Assembly (NCBI GenBank): GCA_013204025.1
Contig: JABMOW010000089.1
Location: 1 to 64,000 of the forward strand
DNA: 64,000 bases
Direction of reading: 5' to 3'
From: Fidelibacterota bacterium
Lineage (GTDB): Bacteria > Fidelibacterota > Marinisomatia > SCGC-AAA003-L08 > JACNLC01
A program made the position numbers and the translations under genes. The notes under the pieces were generated by a model, which was given only the letters and a program-made list of their open reading frames with translations, was not told where the DNA came from and ran no database searches. This document shows positions 37,123-46,723 of the stretch, one piece after another. Each line of letters starts with the position of its first letter. The first letter of the stretch is position 1.

Positions 37123-37779
37123 ATGCTTTCAGTCATACCGCTTGTACTTATTTATACGTTATTCGGGGTTTGGATCAATTGGGGTAACACTTTTGAATTA
37201 CGGAATGGTGCTGATGTATTAATCCGGAGGTTCTTCTATTTCATGGGTAGTTGGGGAGAGGTTGGATACATCCTATCGCTAAACATGATGATTTTTGGTG
37301 TTGTTATTTATTACAGAAAACTGTTTGCTAAATCTTTAAGCCCATCTGTATTGACGGGTATTGTTATTGAAGGTGCAATCTGGTCATTTTTATTACTTTC
37401 AGGTTTGCATTTTGCTGGTGAGTTCCTATTATCTTTTCCTAACGGATTCTCGATGGTGGAACAATTTTATCTTTCGGTTGGCGCAGGAGTTTATGAAGAG
37501 TTTCTATTTCGATTTTGTCTATTGTCAGTTTGTAAACTGACTCTGTTTAAAGTGTTGGGATTTACTCCGGTATTGTCGTTGATATTAGCGCTTATACTTT
37601 CAAGTATTGCTTTCTCGGGCATTCATTATATGGGGGAATTGGGTGATTCTTTCACAATGAACTCTTTTCTCTTTCGAACGTTTGCAGGAGTGCTTCTAGG
37701 CAGTATTTTTGTTTCCAGAGGATTCGGAATTGCGGCTTACTCTCACTTTTTTTATGATATTTTAGTTACAGGATTATAA
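37123..37779 (+). CDS. CPBP family intramembrane metalloprotease
   Basis: Multi-TM; GAGVYEEFLFRFCLL, SSIAFSGIHYMGE, FLFRTFAGVLLGSIFVSRGFGIAAYSHFFYDIL. Confidence 0.85.
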   Translation: MLSVIPLVLIYTLFGVWINWGNTFELRNGADVLIRRFFYFMGSWGEVGYILSLNMMIFGVVIYYRKLFAKSLSPSVLTGIVIEGAIWSFLLLSGLHFAGEFLLSFPNGFSMVEQFYLSVGAGVYEEFLFRFCLLSVCKLTLFKVLGFTPVLSLILALILSSIAFSGIHYMGELGDSFTMNSFLFRTFAGVLLGSIFVSRGFGIAAYSHFFYDILVTGL

Positions 37780-37801
37780 AGTTACATTAAGGAAATATGA
37801 T

Positions 37802-38665
37802 ATGATTCGAAAAATGTTGGTTGTGTTTATAACTGCTGGTTTCTCTTTTGGACAGGTAGCTCCATTTGAAAATTTTGTGATCGGATTCTGGCCTGAATTT
37901 GACCATCCTGGAGTTTTGGTACGCATCCAAATAGAGATTTTGCAGGAAAACCTGCCTTATGACATCTCTCTGGAATTACCCGTAGGATCAAAAATGGCAC
38001 TCCAAAGAAAAATTAATTCGATGGGTGAAACAGAGATGATAACACAGGAAATTATTGAAGCTGACGGAAAAGCTATAATGCCGATTCATATTACTGAAAC
38101 TCAATATTTGGCACAATTTTATTTTAATCCATTCGATGAATCGGATTTGCGTAAACTGGATTACAATTTTAAAGCTGATAAAGAACTCGGGCATTTTCAT
38201 GTACTCATACAGGAACACAAACTCGCAGAAAACTTCTCAACGAATTTTACAGATGCCGAGATATTTCAAAATGATTATCTACTCACATTTTATCGACAGC
38301 ATTTCGAACAATTAAAAAAAGGGGATGCCTTAAACATTCAGTTTAGCTATGAGAACCCTACGCATCGAACAACAAAGGATGTTTTGCAGAGCAGTATGGC
38401 TGATCACCCTGACACTGAACAAAGTCCCACATCAAACCAAGACACATCAAATTTACCCGGTCAATTTAGCAGTGTTAAACTATATGTAATACCAATTGTT
38501 GTATTTCTAGTTATAATCCTTGGAATAATTATTAGAGGAAATCTAAAACCAAACACCATACCAGTTTCAGATTCAACAAAAGGTTTTTGTACCGGTTGCG
38601 GTGCGCAAATAGAAACTGGAAATCAGTTCTGTACCGGATGCGGGAGAAAACAAGATGTATCCTGA
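37802..38665 (+). CDS. Exported/membrane protein with C-terminal cytoplasmic double-CxxC zinc ribbon
   Basis: Signal peptide, soluble region, C-terminal TM (LYVIPIVVFLVIILGIIIRG), then GFCTGCGAQIETGNQFCTGCGRKQ. Confidence 0.75.
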   Translation: MIRKMLVVFITAGFSFGQVAPFENFVIGFWPEFDHPGVLVRIQIEILQENLPYDISLELPVGSKMALQRKINSMGETEMITQEIIEADGKAIMPIHITETQYLAQFYFNPFDESDLRKLDYNFKADKELGHFHVLIQEHKLAENFSTNFTDAEIFQNDYLLTFYRQHFEQLKKGDALNIQFSYENPTHRTTKDVLQSSMADHPDTEQSPTSNQDTSNLPGQFSSVKLYVIPIVVFLVIILGIIIRGNLKPNTIPVSDSTKGFCTGCGAQIETGNQFCTGCGRKQDVS

Positions 38666-39467
38666 ATTACTGCGATTTGGTGATTTTGTAATATCATCCT
38701 TCGGAATGATGATGGTGGTAGCCTTCCTGACGGGAAATTATCTTCTACGAAGAGATATGATGATCATTCACAAAGACGCCACTCTTGCAGATGACCTTAC
38801 ATTCCGTGCAGCAATCGGTGGTATTTTAGGTGCGAAAATTTACTACATCATCGAAAATCTACCTTCTGGAGATGGCCTTGAAAACCTGAAAGGTCTGGGG
38901 GATATATTTGCAGGTATTTTTACATTTAGTCTAAGTCGCATTGCCGAGGGTATTCAGAATTTCGGTGCCGGGATGGTTTTTTACGGTGGATTTATTGGCG
39001 GTTTACTGGCTGTCTCATTATTGATTAAAAAGAAAAAACTAAATTGGAAATCCGTCGCAGATTGGATTGCACCCTATCTTGTATTGGGTCATGGCATCGG
39101 CCGGATTGGGTGTTTTTTGGTGGGAGATGATTACGGTATCGCTACAAAATTACCGTGGGGAATAGCATTTCCAAATGGAGTACCTCCTACGGTTCTTCCT
39201 GTACATCCAACTCAGTTGTATGAAATGGCTGCATATTTTTTAATTTTCGGATTCTTATACAGAAATCGACTGAAGAAAAAGTTTGAAGGTGAAATCATCT
39301 TTATGTATATGGTACTGGTAGGAATAGCACGGTTTGTCATCGAATTCGTCAGAACAAATCCGAAATATATTATCTTTTCAGGAGCTCAGTGGATATCTCT
39401 GATTCTAATCGGTGTTGGCATATTTATGATAAACAAACACAGTAAAGATACTGTATCAACTGATTAG
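38655..39467 (+). CDS. lgt: Prolipoprotein diacylglyceryl transferase
   Basis: GGILGAKIYYIIEN, GMVFYGGFIGGLLAVSLLIKK, HGIGRIGCFLVGDDYG, VHPTQLYEMAAYFLIF. Confidence 0.95.
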   Translation: MYPELLRFGDFVISSFGMMMVVAFLTGNYLLRRDMMIIHKDATLADDLTFRAAIGGILGAKIYYIIENLPSGDGLENLKGLGDIFAGIFTFSLSRIAEGIQNFGAGMVFYGGFIGGLLAVSLLIKKKKLNWKSVADWIAPYLVLGHGIGRIGCFLVGDDYGIATKLPWGIAFPNGVPPTVLPVHPTQLYEMAAYFLIFGFLYRNRLKKKFEGEIIFMYMVLVGIARFVIEFVRTNPKYIIFSGAQWISLILIGVGIFMINKHSKDTVSTD

Positions 39468-39472
39468 AGATC

Positions 39473-40354
39473 ATGGAATCCATCAATTGTCCGTTGTGTC
39501 AACAACCATCTCAATCATCGTGGATTAGGGTTTCCGATAGATTAAATCCTGATCCAGATAAAAAGTACAATATTTCCAAATGCGAATGTGGATTTATGTT
39601 CCTGAATCCAAGGTACAATGAAGATGAAGTGAGTGAATTCTACCAGTCTGATGGATATGATCCCCATGCTTCCGATTCTGCTAGTTTATATCGCCAAATT
39701 TATAAAATGGTGATGAAATTAGCTCTGTTTTTAAAATTCAAAACAATTAATCAATATGTTCAGAATGGAAGGTTACTTGATATTGGCGGTGGGAGTGGAG
39801 ATTTCTGTCGATATTTTAAAGACAAGGATTGGGATGCTACAATGCTGGACACAAGCGAAAATGCCAGACGGAATGCAGAAACACTGGGAATAGCAACAAT
39901 CAGTACATTTTCCCAAATTCAGGATGATATTCAGTATGATTTGATTACAATGTGGCATTCATTGGAGCATATTCACGATTTAGAGTCTCTCTTTGAAAAT
40001 ATCCGAACACACTTGAAACCAAATGGGTATTTAATCATCGCTGTTCCCAATATTCGTGCAAATGAACAAAGTTATTATGCTGATACTTGGGCACCATTTG
40101 ATGCTCCCAGACATCTCTACCATTTTTCTCCCGAAACCCTTAAACAGTTGCTAGATAAGAACAATTTCAAAATCATTCAATCACTCCCCTTGTATCAGGA
40201 TACTCCATACAATATCTTGCACAGTTTACCAGACAGATCTGTTGATCAAATTTTAAAAGCGCTTTATGTGTGGATGAGTTCATGGGCAAAAATATTTTTC
40301 AAAGGAAATTATTTCTCATCTTCAATGGAGGTTGTATGTACTATAAAATCTTAA
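39473..40354 (+). CDS. Class I SAM-dependent methyltransferase with N-terminal Zn-binding motif
   Basis: CPLCQQPS...KCECGFMFLNPRYNEDEVSEFYQSDGYDPH; RLLDIGGGSGDFCRYFKDKDWDATMLDTSENAR; HSLEHIHDLESLFENIRTHLKPNGYLIIAVPN. Confidence 0.88.
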   Translation: MESINCPLCQQPSQSSWIRVSDRLNPDPDKKYNISKCECGFMFLNPRYNEDEVSEFYQSDGYDPHASDSASLYRQIYKMVMKLALFLKFKTINQYVQNGRLLDIGGGSGDFCRYFKDKDWDATMLDTSENARRNAETLGIATISTFSQIQDDIQYDLITMWHSLEHIHDLESLFENIRTHLKPNGYLIIAVPNIRANEQSYYADTWAPFDAPRHLYHFSPETLKQLLDKNNFKIIQSLPLYQDTPYNILHSLPDRSVDQILKALYVWMSSWAKIFFKGNYFSSSMEVVCTIKS

Positions 40355-41322
40355 TTATTTCTTTTCTATTATTTGTCGGTTGTGATACAAAGAAGGTAGC
40401 AATCGGTGAAGCAAATATGATAACCATTTTTTGCTCTGAAGAAGATTTGGTATTTGTTCAACCGGTTTTCAATGAATATTTTTCTAAATCCCTTAATCTT
40501 CCACAACCTGAAAAACTCTATGAACTTCAATGGAAAGATCCCATAGAATTCTCTTCATTTAATAATCGTCATAATCTTGTGGTAGCATCACTCAAAAATC
40601 CAATTGACGAGAGTGGAGATTTGCTCTACAAAAAGTTGTTCCAAAACTTTTCTTCAGATGATTCGCTCGTCGCAATATTCGACTTGTACAATAAAATCCA
40701 ATTGTTGTTTGGAATTTTTGCAATGGATGTTCAGCAATTGCAACAACAGTTGGATTTTAACACTGAATTTATTATGGATAATCTGAACAAGAATCAACGT
40801 AAATCCGTTCTCTATTCTGCATACGATACCGGGAAAAACAAAGAGCTATCCTTAAAAATTCAAGAATGGTTTGGATATGACATATTTATCCAGAAGGATT
40901 TTAAGTTGATTAAGGAAAATCTACAGTTGCCTTTTTTATGGATAGGCAGAGGATATCCCTACCGGTGGTTGACATTTCATGAAATCGAGTTGGAAGAGAT
41001 TTCCTCTCCTGACCTAACGTGGAATGTTATCGATGCACTTCTCGAATCTACATTGGAGAACATTGAGGTAACGAAAGATTTCAGGTCGAATGAGTTGGTT
41101 ACAATTGACGGTAGATTGCTCCCAATCTTACGAGGGAATTACTACCATAGTGAAAGCGAATCTGGTGGACCGTTTTTTACAATTCTGTTTCACGAAACAG
41201 ACACGAGATATTTGATCGTCAGTGGATTTGTCAATTATCCTGGCCATTCTAAAATATTCCTGATTAAACAGCTTGAAGCATTAATATTGGATGGAAAGTT
41301 TTTAGAAAGGGGTGACCAATGA
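40336..41322 (+). CDS. DUF4837-like lipoprotein (start trimmed to the ATG at 40336)
   Basis: Lipobox ISFLLFVGCDTKK; HNLVVASLKNPIDESGDLL, IGRGYPYRWLTFHEIELEEISSPDLTWNVIDALLESTL, SGGPFFTILFHETDTRYLIVSGFVNYPGHSK. Confidence 0.7.
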   Translation: MYYKILIISFLLFVGCDTKKVAIGEANMITIFCSEEDLVFVQPVFNEYFSKSLNLPQPEKLYELQWKDPIEFSSFNNRHNLVVASLKNPIDESGDLLYKKLFQNFSSDDSLVAIFDLYNKIQLLFGIFAMDVQQLQQQLDFNTEFIMDNLNKNQRKSVLYSAYDTGKNKELSLKIQEWFGYDIFIQKDFKLIKENLQLPFLWIGRGYPYRWLTFHEIELEEISSPDLTWNVIDALLESTLENIEVTKDFRSNELVTIDGRLLPILRGNYYHSESESGGPFFTILFHETDTRYLIVSGFVNYPGHSKIFLIKQLEALILDGKFLERGDQ

Positions 41323-41780
41323 AAAAAATTGCCGTTCTTATTGGAAGCGAATCAGATAGAGATACCATTTTTGTAGCTGCACCCTATTTTGAATATTTTG
41401 GATTGAACTGGGATCTACAAGTTTTATCTGCGCATCGTAATCCTGCTGAAGTTACTGAATTTTCCAGAACTGCCAGAGAAAATGGTTACGCTGTCATTAT
41501 TGGAGCTGCTGGTATGGCTGCTCATCTTGCTGGCGCGATTAAAGCTCACACGACTTTACCGGTTATTGGTGTACCCTTGTCAGGTGGTATTTTAGATGGT
41601 ATGGATGCACTTTTATCAACCGTTCAAATGCCAAAAGGGGTTCCTGTTGCTACATTTGCTGTGGGTAAGGCAGGAATTATAAATGCTGCTATTTTTTCAG
41701 CAGAAATACTCGCTCTGAGCGATGATGAACTGGCGACAAAACTGAACCGTTTCAAGGAATCTGGCTGCACATTGAAATGA
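41319..41780 (+). CDS. purE: N5-carboxyaminoimidazole ribonucleotide mutase
   Basis: VLIGSESDRDTI, VLSAHRNPAEVTEF, VIIGAAGMAAHLAGAIKAHTTLPVIGVPL. Confidence 0.95.
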   Translation: MKKIAVLIGSESDRDTIFVAAPYFEYFGLNWDLQVLSAHRNPAEVTEFSRTARENGYAVIIGAAGMAAHLAGAIKAHTTLPVIGVPLSGGILDGMDALLSTVQMPKGVPVATFAVGKAGIINAAIFSAEILALSDDELATKLNRFKESGCTLK

Positions 41781-42673
41781 AGAAAATCCTAATCACTGGT
41801 GCCAATGGTCAGCTAGGTAGATCCTTGATGAATACTCTGTCAGGAAAGTATCAGGTAATGGGTACGAAAATTGAAAACGAACCTATTGCTAATCCAGGGA
41901 TGCCATTGATTCAAATGGATATCACCAATCGAACAGAGGTTGAAGCCGGAGTAAACCTATTTAAGCCGGATATCATCATCAATACTGCCGCTTTTACAAA
42001 TGTTGATCGCTCTGAAATTGATCAAGATCTTGCATGGTCAGTAAATGTGGGGGGGATTGAAAACTTAATTCGTGCAAGTGATTCTGATACAAAATTCATT
42101 CACATATCCAGCGATTATGTATTTGATGGAGAGAATGGGCCTTACCGTGAGTCAGACGAAGTGAATCCCACCTCGTATTATGGTAAATCAAAATTATGGG
42201 GAGAACAAAAGTTATTGGATTCAGAAAGAAAGTATTTGATCCTGAGGCCTAATGTTTTATACCAGACAACTACACATGATCAGGCGAGTTTTTTCGCGTG
42301 GGTTTATACTTCACTATTAAATAAAAAACAGATTAAAGTAGTCACCGATCAAACAAGTAACCCAACCTGGGTACATCCATTTACAGAAGTCCTTTTGAGA
42401 TCAATTGACTCCGATCTGTGTGGTCTCTTTCATTACGGAAGCGCAGATTACATTTCAAGATTTGATTTTGCACAACTCATTGCAAATATTTTCAACTTAG
42501 ACTCATCACTTATTGCACCAATCATTACTGCAGATTTAAACCAGGCTGCACCCAGACCAAAGCACAGCGGACTGATTTCGGATAAAATTCAAAACAAATT
42601 GGATGTTGAAGTCCTTACGGTAGAACAGTGCCTACTCCAGATAAAACGGTTATGGGAACGTGTATCTGATTGA
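41777..42673 (+). CDS. rfbD: dTDP-4-dehydrorhamnose reductase
   Basis: ILITGANGQLGRSLM, IINTAAFTNVDRSEID, HISSDYVFDGENGPYRESDEVNPTSYYGKSKLWGEQ, GLFHYGSADYISRFDFAQLIA. Confidence 0.9.
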   Translation: MKKILITGANGQLGRSLMNTLSGKYQVMGTKIENEPIANPGMPLIQMDITNRTEVEAGVNLFKPDIIINTAAFTNVDRSEIDQDLAWSVNVGGIENLIRASDSDTKFIHISSDYVFDGENGPYRESDEVNPTSYYGKSKLWGEQKLLDSERKYLILRPNVLYQTTTHDQASFFAWVYTSLLNKKQIKVVTDQTSNPTWVHPFTEVLLRSIDSDLCGLFHYGSADYISRFDFAQLIANIFNLDSSLIAPIITADLNQAAPRPKHSGLISDKIQNKLDVEVLTVEQCLLQIKRLWERVSD

Positions 42674-42760
42674 ACCATTTCAAATAACCCTTCGTAAAGG
42701 AAATTGTTTGTCCGGTTTTGCAGTTGTCATTAAATTGTCATCTCATACAGGAAAATTATT

Positions 42761-43474
42761 TTGAAATCTCTTATAATATCCCCTACATATAACGAATTAG
42801 ATAATATCGAAGAGTTGATCCGAAAATTCCACCATCATGCTTCTGATTGCGATATTTTATTTGTGGATGATAATTCTCCTGATGGTACAGCAGACTTGAT
42901 AAAAAGAATCCAAGAAAAAGACCCACAAATAAATCTTATTGTTCGAGAGAGAAAACTCGGTTTAGGTACTGCATATTGTCGTGGATTTGAATGGGCATTG
43001 GAACATGATTACGAAAGAGTTATCCAAATTGATGCAGACCTCTCGCACAATCCGGAAGATATTCCCAGATTGTTAGAAAAATCCATAAGCTACGATGTGG
43101 TTATCGGTAGCAGATACATCAATGGTGTAAATGTTGTGAACTGGCCACTCCGTCGACTCATACTCAGCAAATTTGCGAATATTTACGCGCGTATTTTAAC
43201 CGGTTTGCCAATTGCAGATTCTACTGGCGGATTCAAATGTTTTAATACAAAGGTATTGGCTGCCATAGATTTAGAATCGATTAAATCACAAGGATATGCC
43301 TTCCAAATCGAGATGAATTATTTAGCCTGGATCAAAAAATATACCATATGTGAAATTCCCATCATCTTTGCAGATCGGACAGTGGGAAAATCAAAAATGT
43401 CAAGGAAAATAATCTATGAAGCCGTCTGGATGGTTCCTAAGCTTGCATTAAAACGGTTGTTCCGAATGATATGA
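42761..43474 (+). CDS. Dolichol-phosphate mannosyltransferase-like GT2 (polyprenol monophosphomannose synthase family)
   Basis: IISPTYNELDNIEELIRKF, ILFVDDNSPDGTADLI, VIQIDADLSHNPEDIPRLL, VIGSRYINGVNVVNWPLRRLILSKFANIYAR, RTVGKSKMSRKI. Confidence 0.92.
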   Translation: MKSLIISPTYNELDNIEELIRKFHHHASDCDILFVDDNSPDGTADLIKRIQEKDPQINLIVRERKLGLGTAYCRGFEWALEHDYERVIQIDADLSHNPEDIPRLLEKSISYDVVIGSRYINGVNVVNWPLRRLILSKFANIYARILTGLPIADSTGGFKCFNTKVLAAIDLESIKSQGYAFQIEMNYLAWIKKYTICEIPIIFADRTVGKSKMSRKIIYEAVWMVPKLALKRLFRMI

Positions 43475-45531
43475 AAATTTCCGTTATTATCATCAGTTAC
43501 AACGTATGCGCCTATTTAAGGCAATGTCTGAAGTCAGTGTCCAAAAGTACAGGTAATGCTGAATATGAAGTCATTGTCATTGATAATAATTCCATTGATA
43601 CATCTGTTAAAATGGTTCAACAAGAATTTCCACAAGTTAAAATAATCGGTAATACCGAAAACACGGGATTTTCAAAAGCGGTCAATCAAGCAGTTAAAAT
43701 TGCAAACGGTGATTTTATCTGTCTTTTAAATCCGGATTGTGTCATCAAAACTGATACTTTGTCAGTTTTATCAGAATATCTCACTCAAAACGCAGATGTG
43801 GGTGTGGTAGGATGTAAAGTTCTAAATTCTGACGGAAGTCTTCAACTAGCATCTAGACGAACATTCCCCAAGTTAGTGGTCACATTACCCAGATTATTTG
43901 GCCTACATCGGATATTTCCTAAAAATCGCATCTTTGGTAAATATAACCTTACGCATATCGATGATACCGTTATCCAGGATACCGATGCTGTTAGTGGTTC
44001 ATGTATGATGTTCTCACGTACAACTGTTGACACAGTGGGGCAATTTGATGAACGATTTTTTTTGTATTTTGAAGACACAGACTTCTGCTACCGTGTCAAG
44101 AAGGGTGGATATCGCGTAGTATATAACCCAGATACTCAAATCATCCATTATAAAGGTGAAAGCACAAAATTCGCTCGATCTGTATCAGAGGAAAACTTTC
44201 ATCAATCCGCTTATTTATTTTTCAAAAAATATTCTCATGAATTCCCTTTGTGGAATGTATTCAGATTTTTTGTGTGGATTGCGATAGGCTTTCGAAAAGT
44301 TGGTAGTCATTTATTTACCCATAAATCTTCAATAATATCATGGTTTTTGGACAGTTCACTCGTGCTAATGGCGTTTTATGGATCTATGGCATTTTGGTAT
44401 CCGCACCATTTTGGCATACCTGTGTCTATTAGTTATGTCGCTGAACATTGGAAGCTGTGGACAACATACCTAATCATCTGGCATGCAGTTGCTATTTGGC
44501 TTTCGCTTTATAAAAAAAACAATCTTTCATACGGGCGTCCTTTAGTGGTTAGCGCTATTTCATTTATCGGTGTATCCACCGTCACGTATTTCATTTCGGT
44601 ATTCGCATATTCCCGCGTAGTATTGTTATTTACATTCTTAATTTCTGCATTTTTACAGGCGATGTGGCGAATTATGGTTCATTTATTTTATAGACAGCAA
44701 TGGATAAGAGTATCACACGTTCCGCCATTTTTTACTCGTAATGCGATCATATTGGGCAATCCTACTGCTGCTGCCAATATCTCTAAGTTACTGGATCAAT
44801 CGCCCTCCTTGTTTTACAAAGTACTGGGAGTAATCTGCGATCAGTTCGTTGGCAAAAGTGATCCAAAGATCAAGTACCTAGGACCGGTTAGACAACTTTG
44901 TGCTATTGCCAAACAATATCAGGTCAATGAGATTATCATTTTGGAGGAATCCTATTCTGTTAGCGATATTATTGAGCAGATTCAGGCACTTTCAGGGATG
45001 AATATTGTTTTCAAATTCGTTCCGGACGGACACCATTATCTGATCGGGAAGGGCGTGGTTGATAATATCGGTGGAATTCCACTTGTTGGTATAGATTTTC
45101 CGTTATTTGACCGACTGCATTTGTTTGCTAAAAGAATATTTGATACGATTCTTTCTTTATTGATGATCTTGTTGACGCTACCAATTCATATCTACTTATG
45201 GATATTGATGAAAGCTAAAAAAGTAAAAATTTGGTCACCAGATCATATCGGAATTCAACTGTTGGAATTTGATGTAGCAAACCCATTGCTTCAGAAACTT
45301 CCTTATTTGTACTCGATATTTGTGGGAAAAATCAGTTTTGTAGGTAGCGAGGTTGTTGATTATTCTAAACCTGATCCCGGGATCATCATTAAGCCAGGGA
45401 TAACTGGATTATCACAATTAAAAAATGGTTCCGTTCAAGATGCAAACAATCATTTTGAACAATATTATATCCAAAATCAAAATTTGGTTTTTGATTTAGA
45501 AATTTTACTTAAATCTATTTTGAGGATCTGA
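43471..45531 (+). CDS. GT2 glycosyltransferase fused to a polyprenyl glycosylphosphotransferase-like membrane/C-terminal region
   Basis: N-terminal GT2 (KISVIIISYNVCAYLRQCL...EVIVIDNNSIDT...FDERFFLYFEDTDFCYRVKKGGY), TM block, Rossmann-like NAIILGNPTAAANIS, C-terminal sugar-transferase-like FAKRIFDTILSLLMILLTLP...KISFVGSEVV...IIIKPGITGLSQL. Confidence 0.82.
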   Translation: MKISVIIISYNVCAYLRQCLKSVSKSTGNAEYEVIVIDNNSIDTSVKMVQQEFPQVKIIGNTENTGFSKAVNQAVKIANGDFICLLNPDCVIKTDTLSVLSEYLTQNADVGVVGCKVLNSDGSLQLASRRTFPKLVVTLPRLFGLHRIFPKNRIFGKYNLTHIDDTVIQDTDAVSGSCMMFSRTTVDTVGQFDERFFLYFEDTDFCYRVKKGGYRVVYNPDTQIIHYKGESTKFARSVSEENFHQSAYLFFKKYSHEFPLWNVFRFFVWIAIGFRKVGSHLFTHKSSIISWFLDSSLVLMAFYGSMAFWYPHHFGIPVSISYVAEHWKLWTTYLIIWHAVAIWLSLYKKNNLSYGRPLVVSAISFIGVSTVTYFISVFAYSRVVLLFTFLISAFLQAMWRIMVHLFYRQQWIRVSHVPPFFTRNAIILGNPTAAANISKLLDQSPSLFYKVLGVICDQFVGKSDPKIKYLGPVRQLCAIAKQYQVNEIIILEESYSVSDIIEQIQALSGMNIVFKFVPDGHHYLIGKGVVDNIGGIPLVGIDFPLFDRLHLFAKRIFDTILSLLMILLTLPIHIYLWILMKAKKVKIWSPDHIGIQLLEFDVANPLLQKLPYLYSIFVGKISFVGSEVVDYSKPDPGIIIKPGITGLSQLKNGSVQDANNHFEQYYIQNQNLVFDLEILLKSILRI

Positions 45532-46487
45532 TGTCTAATTACATTCTAGATTTCGAAGCACCTTTAAAAGTGATTGATGAAAAAATTGATATGCTCCGTT
45601 TAACCGGTACAAAAACGGGTGAGAATGTTTCATCTAATATCAAAAAATTGGAAGCTAAACTTGAACAAAAGAAAGCGGACATATACTCTAAATTGTCACG
45701 ATGGGACAGAGTTCAGCTTGCCAGACATCCAAACAGACCTCATTCTCTGGATTACATTCGAATGATTTCGGAAGATTTTTTTGAACTACACGGAGATCGT
45801 TATTTTGCTGAAGATCCATCTGTTGTCTGCGGTTTAATGACAATGGAGGATAAACCATATATGGTGATCGCTCAGCAAAAAGGCAGAACCACCAAAGAGA
45901 ATCTGTACCGGAATTTTGGGATGTCCAGACCGGAAGGATATCGAAAAGCGCTTCGTATTATGAAACTTGCTGAAAAATTTAATGTGCCAATCCTCACGCT
46001 TATTGATACAATGGGTGCGTATCCCGGGTTAGGTGCTGAAGAACGGGGACAAGCAGAAGCGATTGCACGGAACCTATTTGAAATGCCTTTATTAGAAGTC
46101 CCGATCATCAATTTGGTTATCGGTGAAGGAGCATCTGGTGGCGCTCTAGGCATCGGAGTAGGTGACAGGCTATTCTGTCAGGAAAACACATGGTTTTCGG
46201 TTATATCACCTGAAGGATGCGCTTCGATTCTGTACAGAGATTCTTCAAGAGCATTTGAAGCAGCTGATGCTATGAAAGTTACAGCTGCAGATCTCATGGA
46301 AATGGGAATTGCTGATAAAATTATTCCTGAACCCAACTACGGCGCTCATTATGATTCTGATGGGGCAGCTAAAGTTGTAAAGGAGACGCTCATTAAGGAA
46401 TTCCAATATTTGTTGAACATGGACAAAGAAGAGCTCCTCCGGCAAAGATTTGTGAAATATGAGCGAATTGGGAGTTGGAAAGAATAA
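45531..46487 (+). CDS. accA: Acetyl-CoA carboxylase carboxyltransferase subunit alpha
   Basis: LDFEAPLKVIDEKI, VQLARHPNRPHSLDYI, FGMSRPEGYRKALRIMKLAEKFNVPILTLIDTMGAYPGLGAEERGQAEAIARNL, VIGEGASGGALGIGVGDR. Confidence 0.97.
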   Translation: MSNYILDFEAPLKVIDEKIDMLRLTGTKTGENVSSNIKKLEAKLEQKKADIYSKLSRWDRVQLARHPNRPHSLDYIRMISEDFFELHGDRYFAEDPSVVCGLMTMEDKPYMVIAQQKGRTTKENLYRNFGMSRPEGYRKALRIMKLAEKFNVPILTLIDTMGAYPGLGAEERGQAEAIARNLFEMPLLEVPIINLVIGEGASGGALGIGVGDRLFCQENTWFSVISPEGCASILYRDSSRAFEAADAMKVTAADLMEMGIADKIIPEPNYGAHYDSDGAAKVVKETLIKEFQYLLNMDKEELLRQRFVKYERIGSWKE

Positions 46488-46566
46488 CAAATACCGTATC
46501 AATTAACTTTGTATCTAAATCCTAAACGCATTCAAAATATTAAAGTTCTAAAGGAGATATTTTTTT

Positions 46567-46674
46567 ATGCCGATTACCTCACTTACAGCATTATTGATTT
46601 ATGAAGTGAGCGAACCCGTATCTCATTGGGAGTGTTTTCAACTTAAACGTAAATTTTCATCCCATTTTTATTAG
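46567..46674 (+). CDS. Possible 35-aa leader/small ORF with strong RBS
   Basis: aaaGGAGatattttttt-ATG; MPITSLTALLIYEVSEPVSHWECFQLKRKFSSHFY* in the 236-bp gap between accA and the thiolase gene. Confidence 0.25.
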   Translation: MPITSLTALLIYEVSEPVSHWECFQLKRKFSSHFY

Positions 46675-46723
46675 AAATATAATCGTTAAAAACATTGGAA
46701 TAATTATAACATAAGGAAATCCT

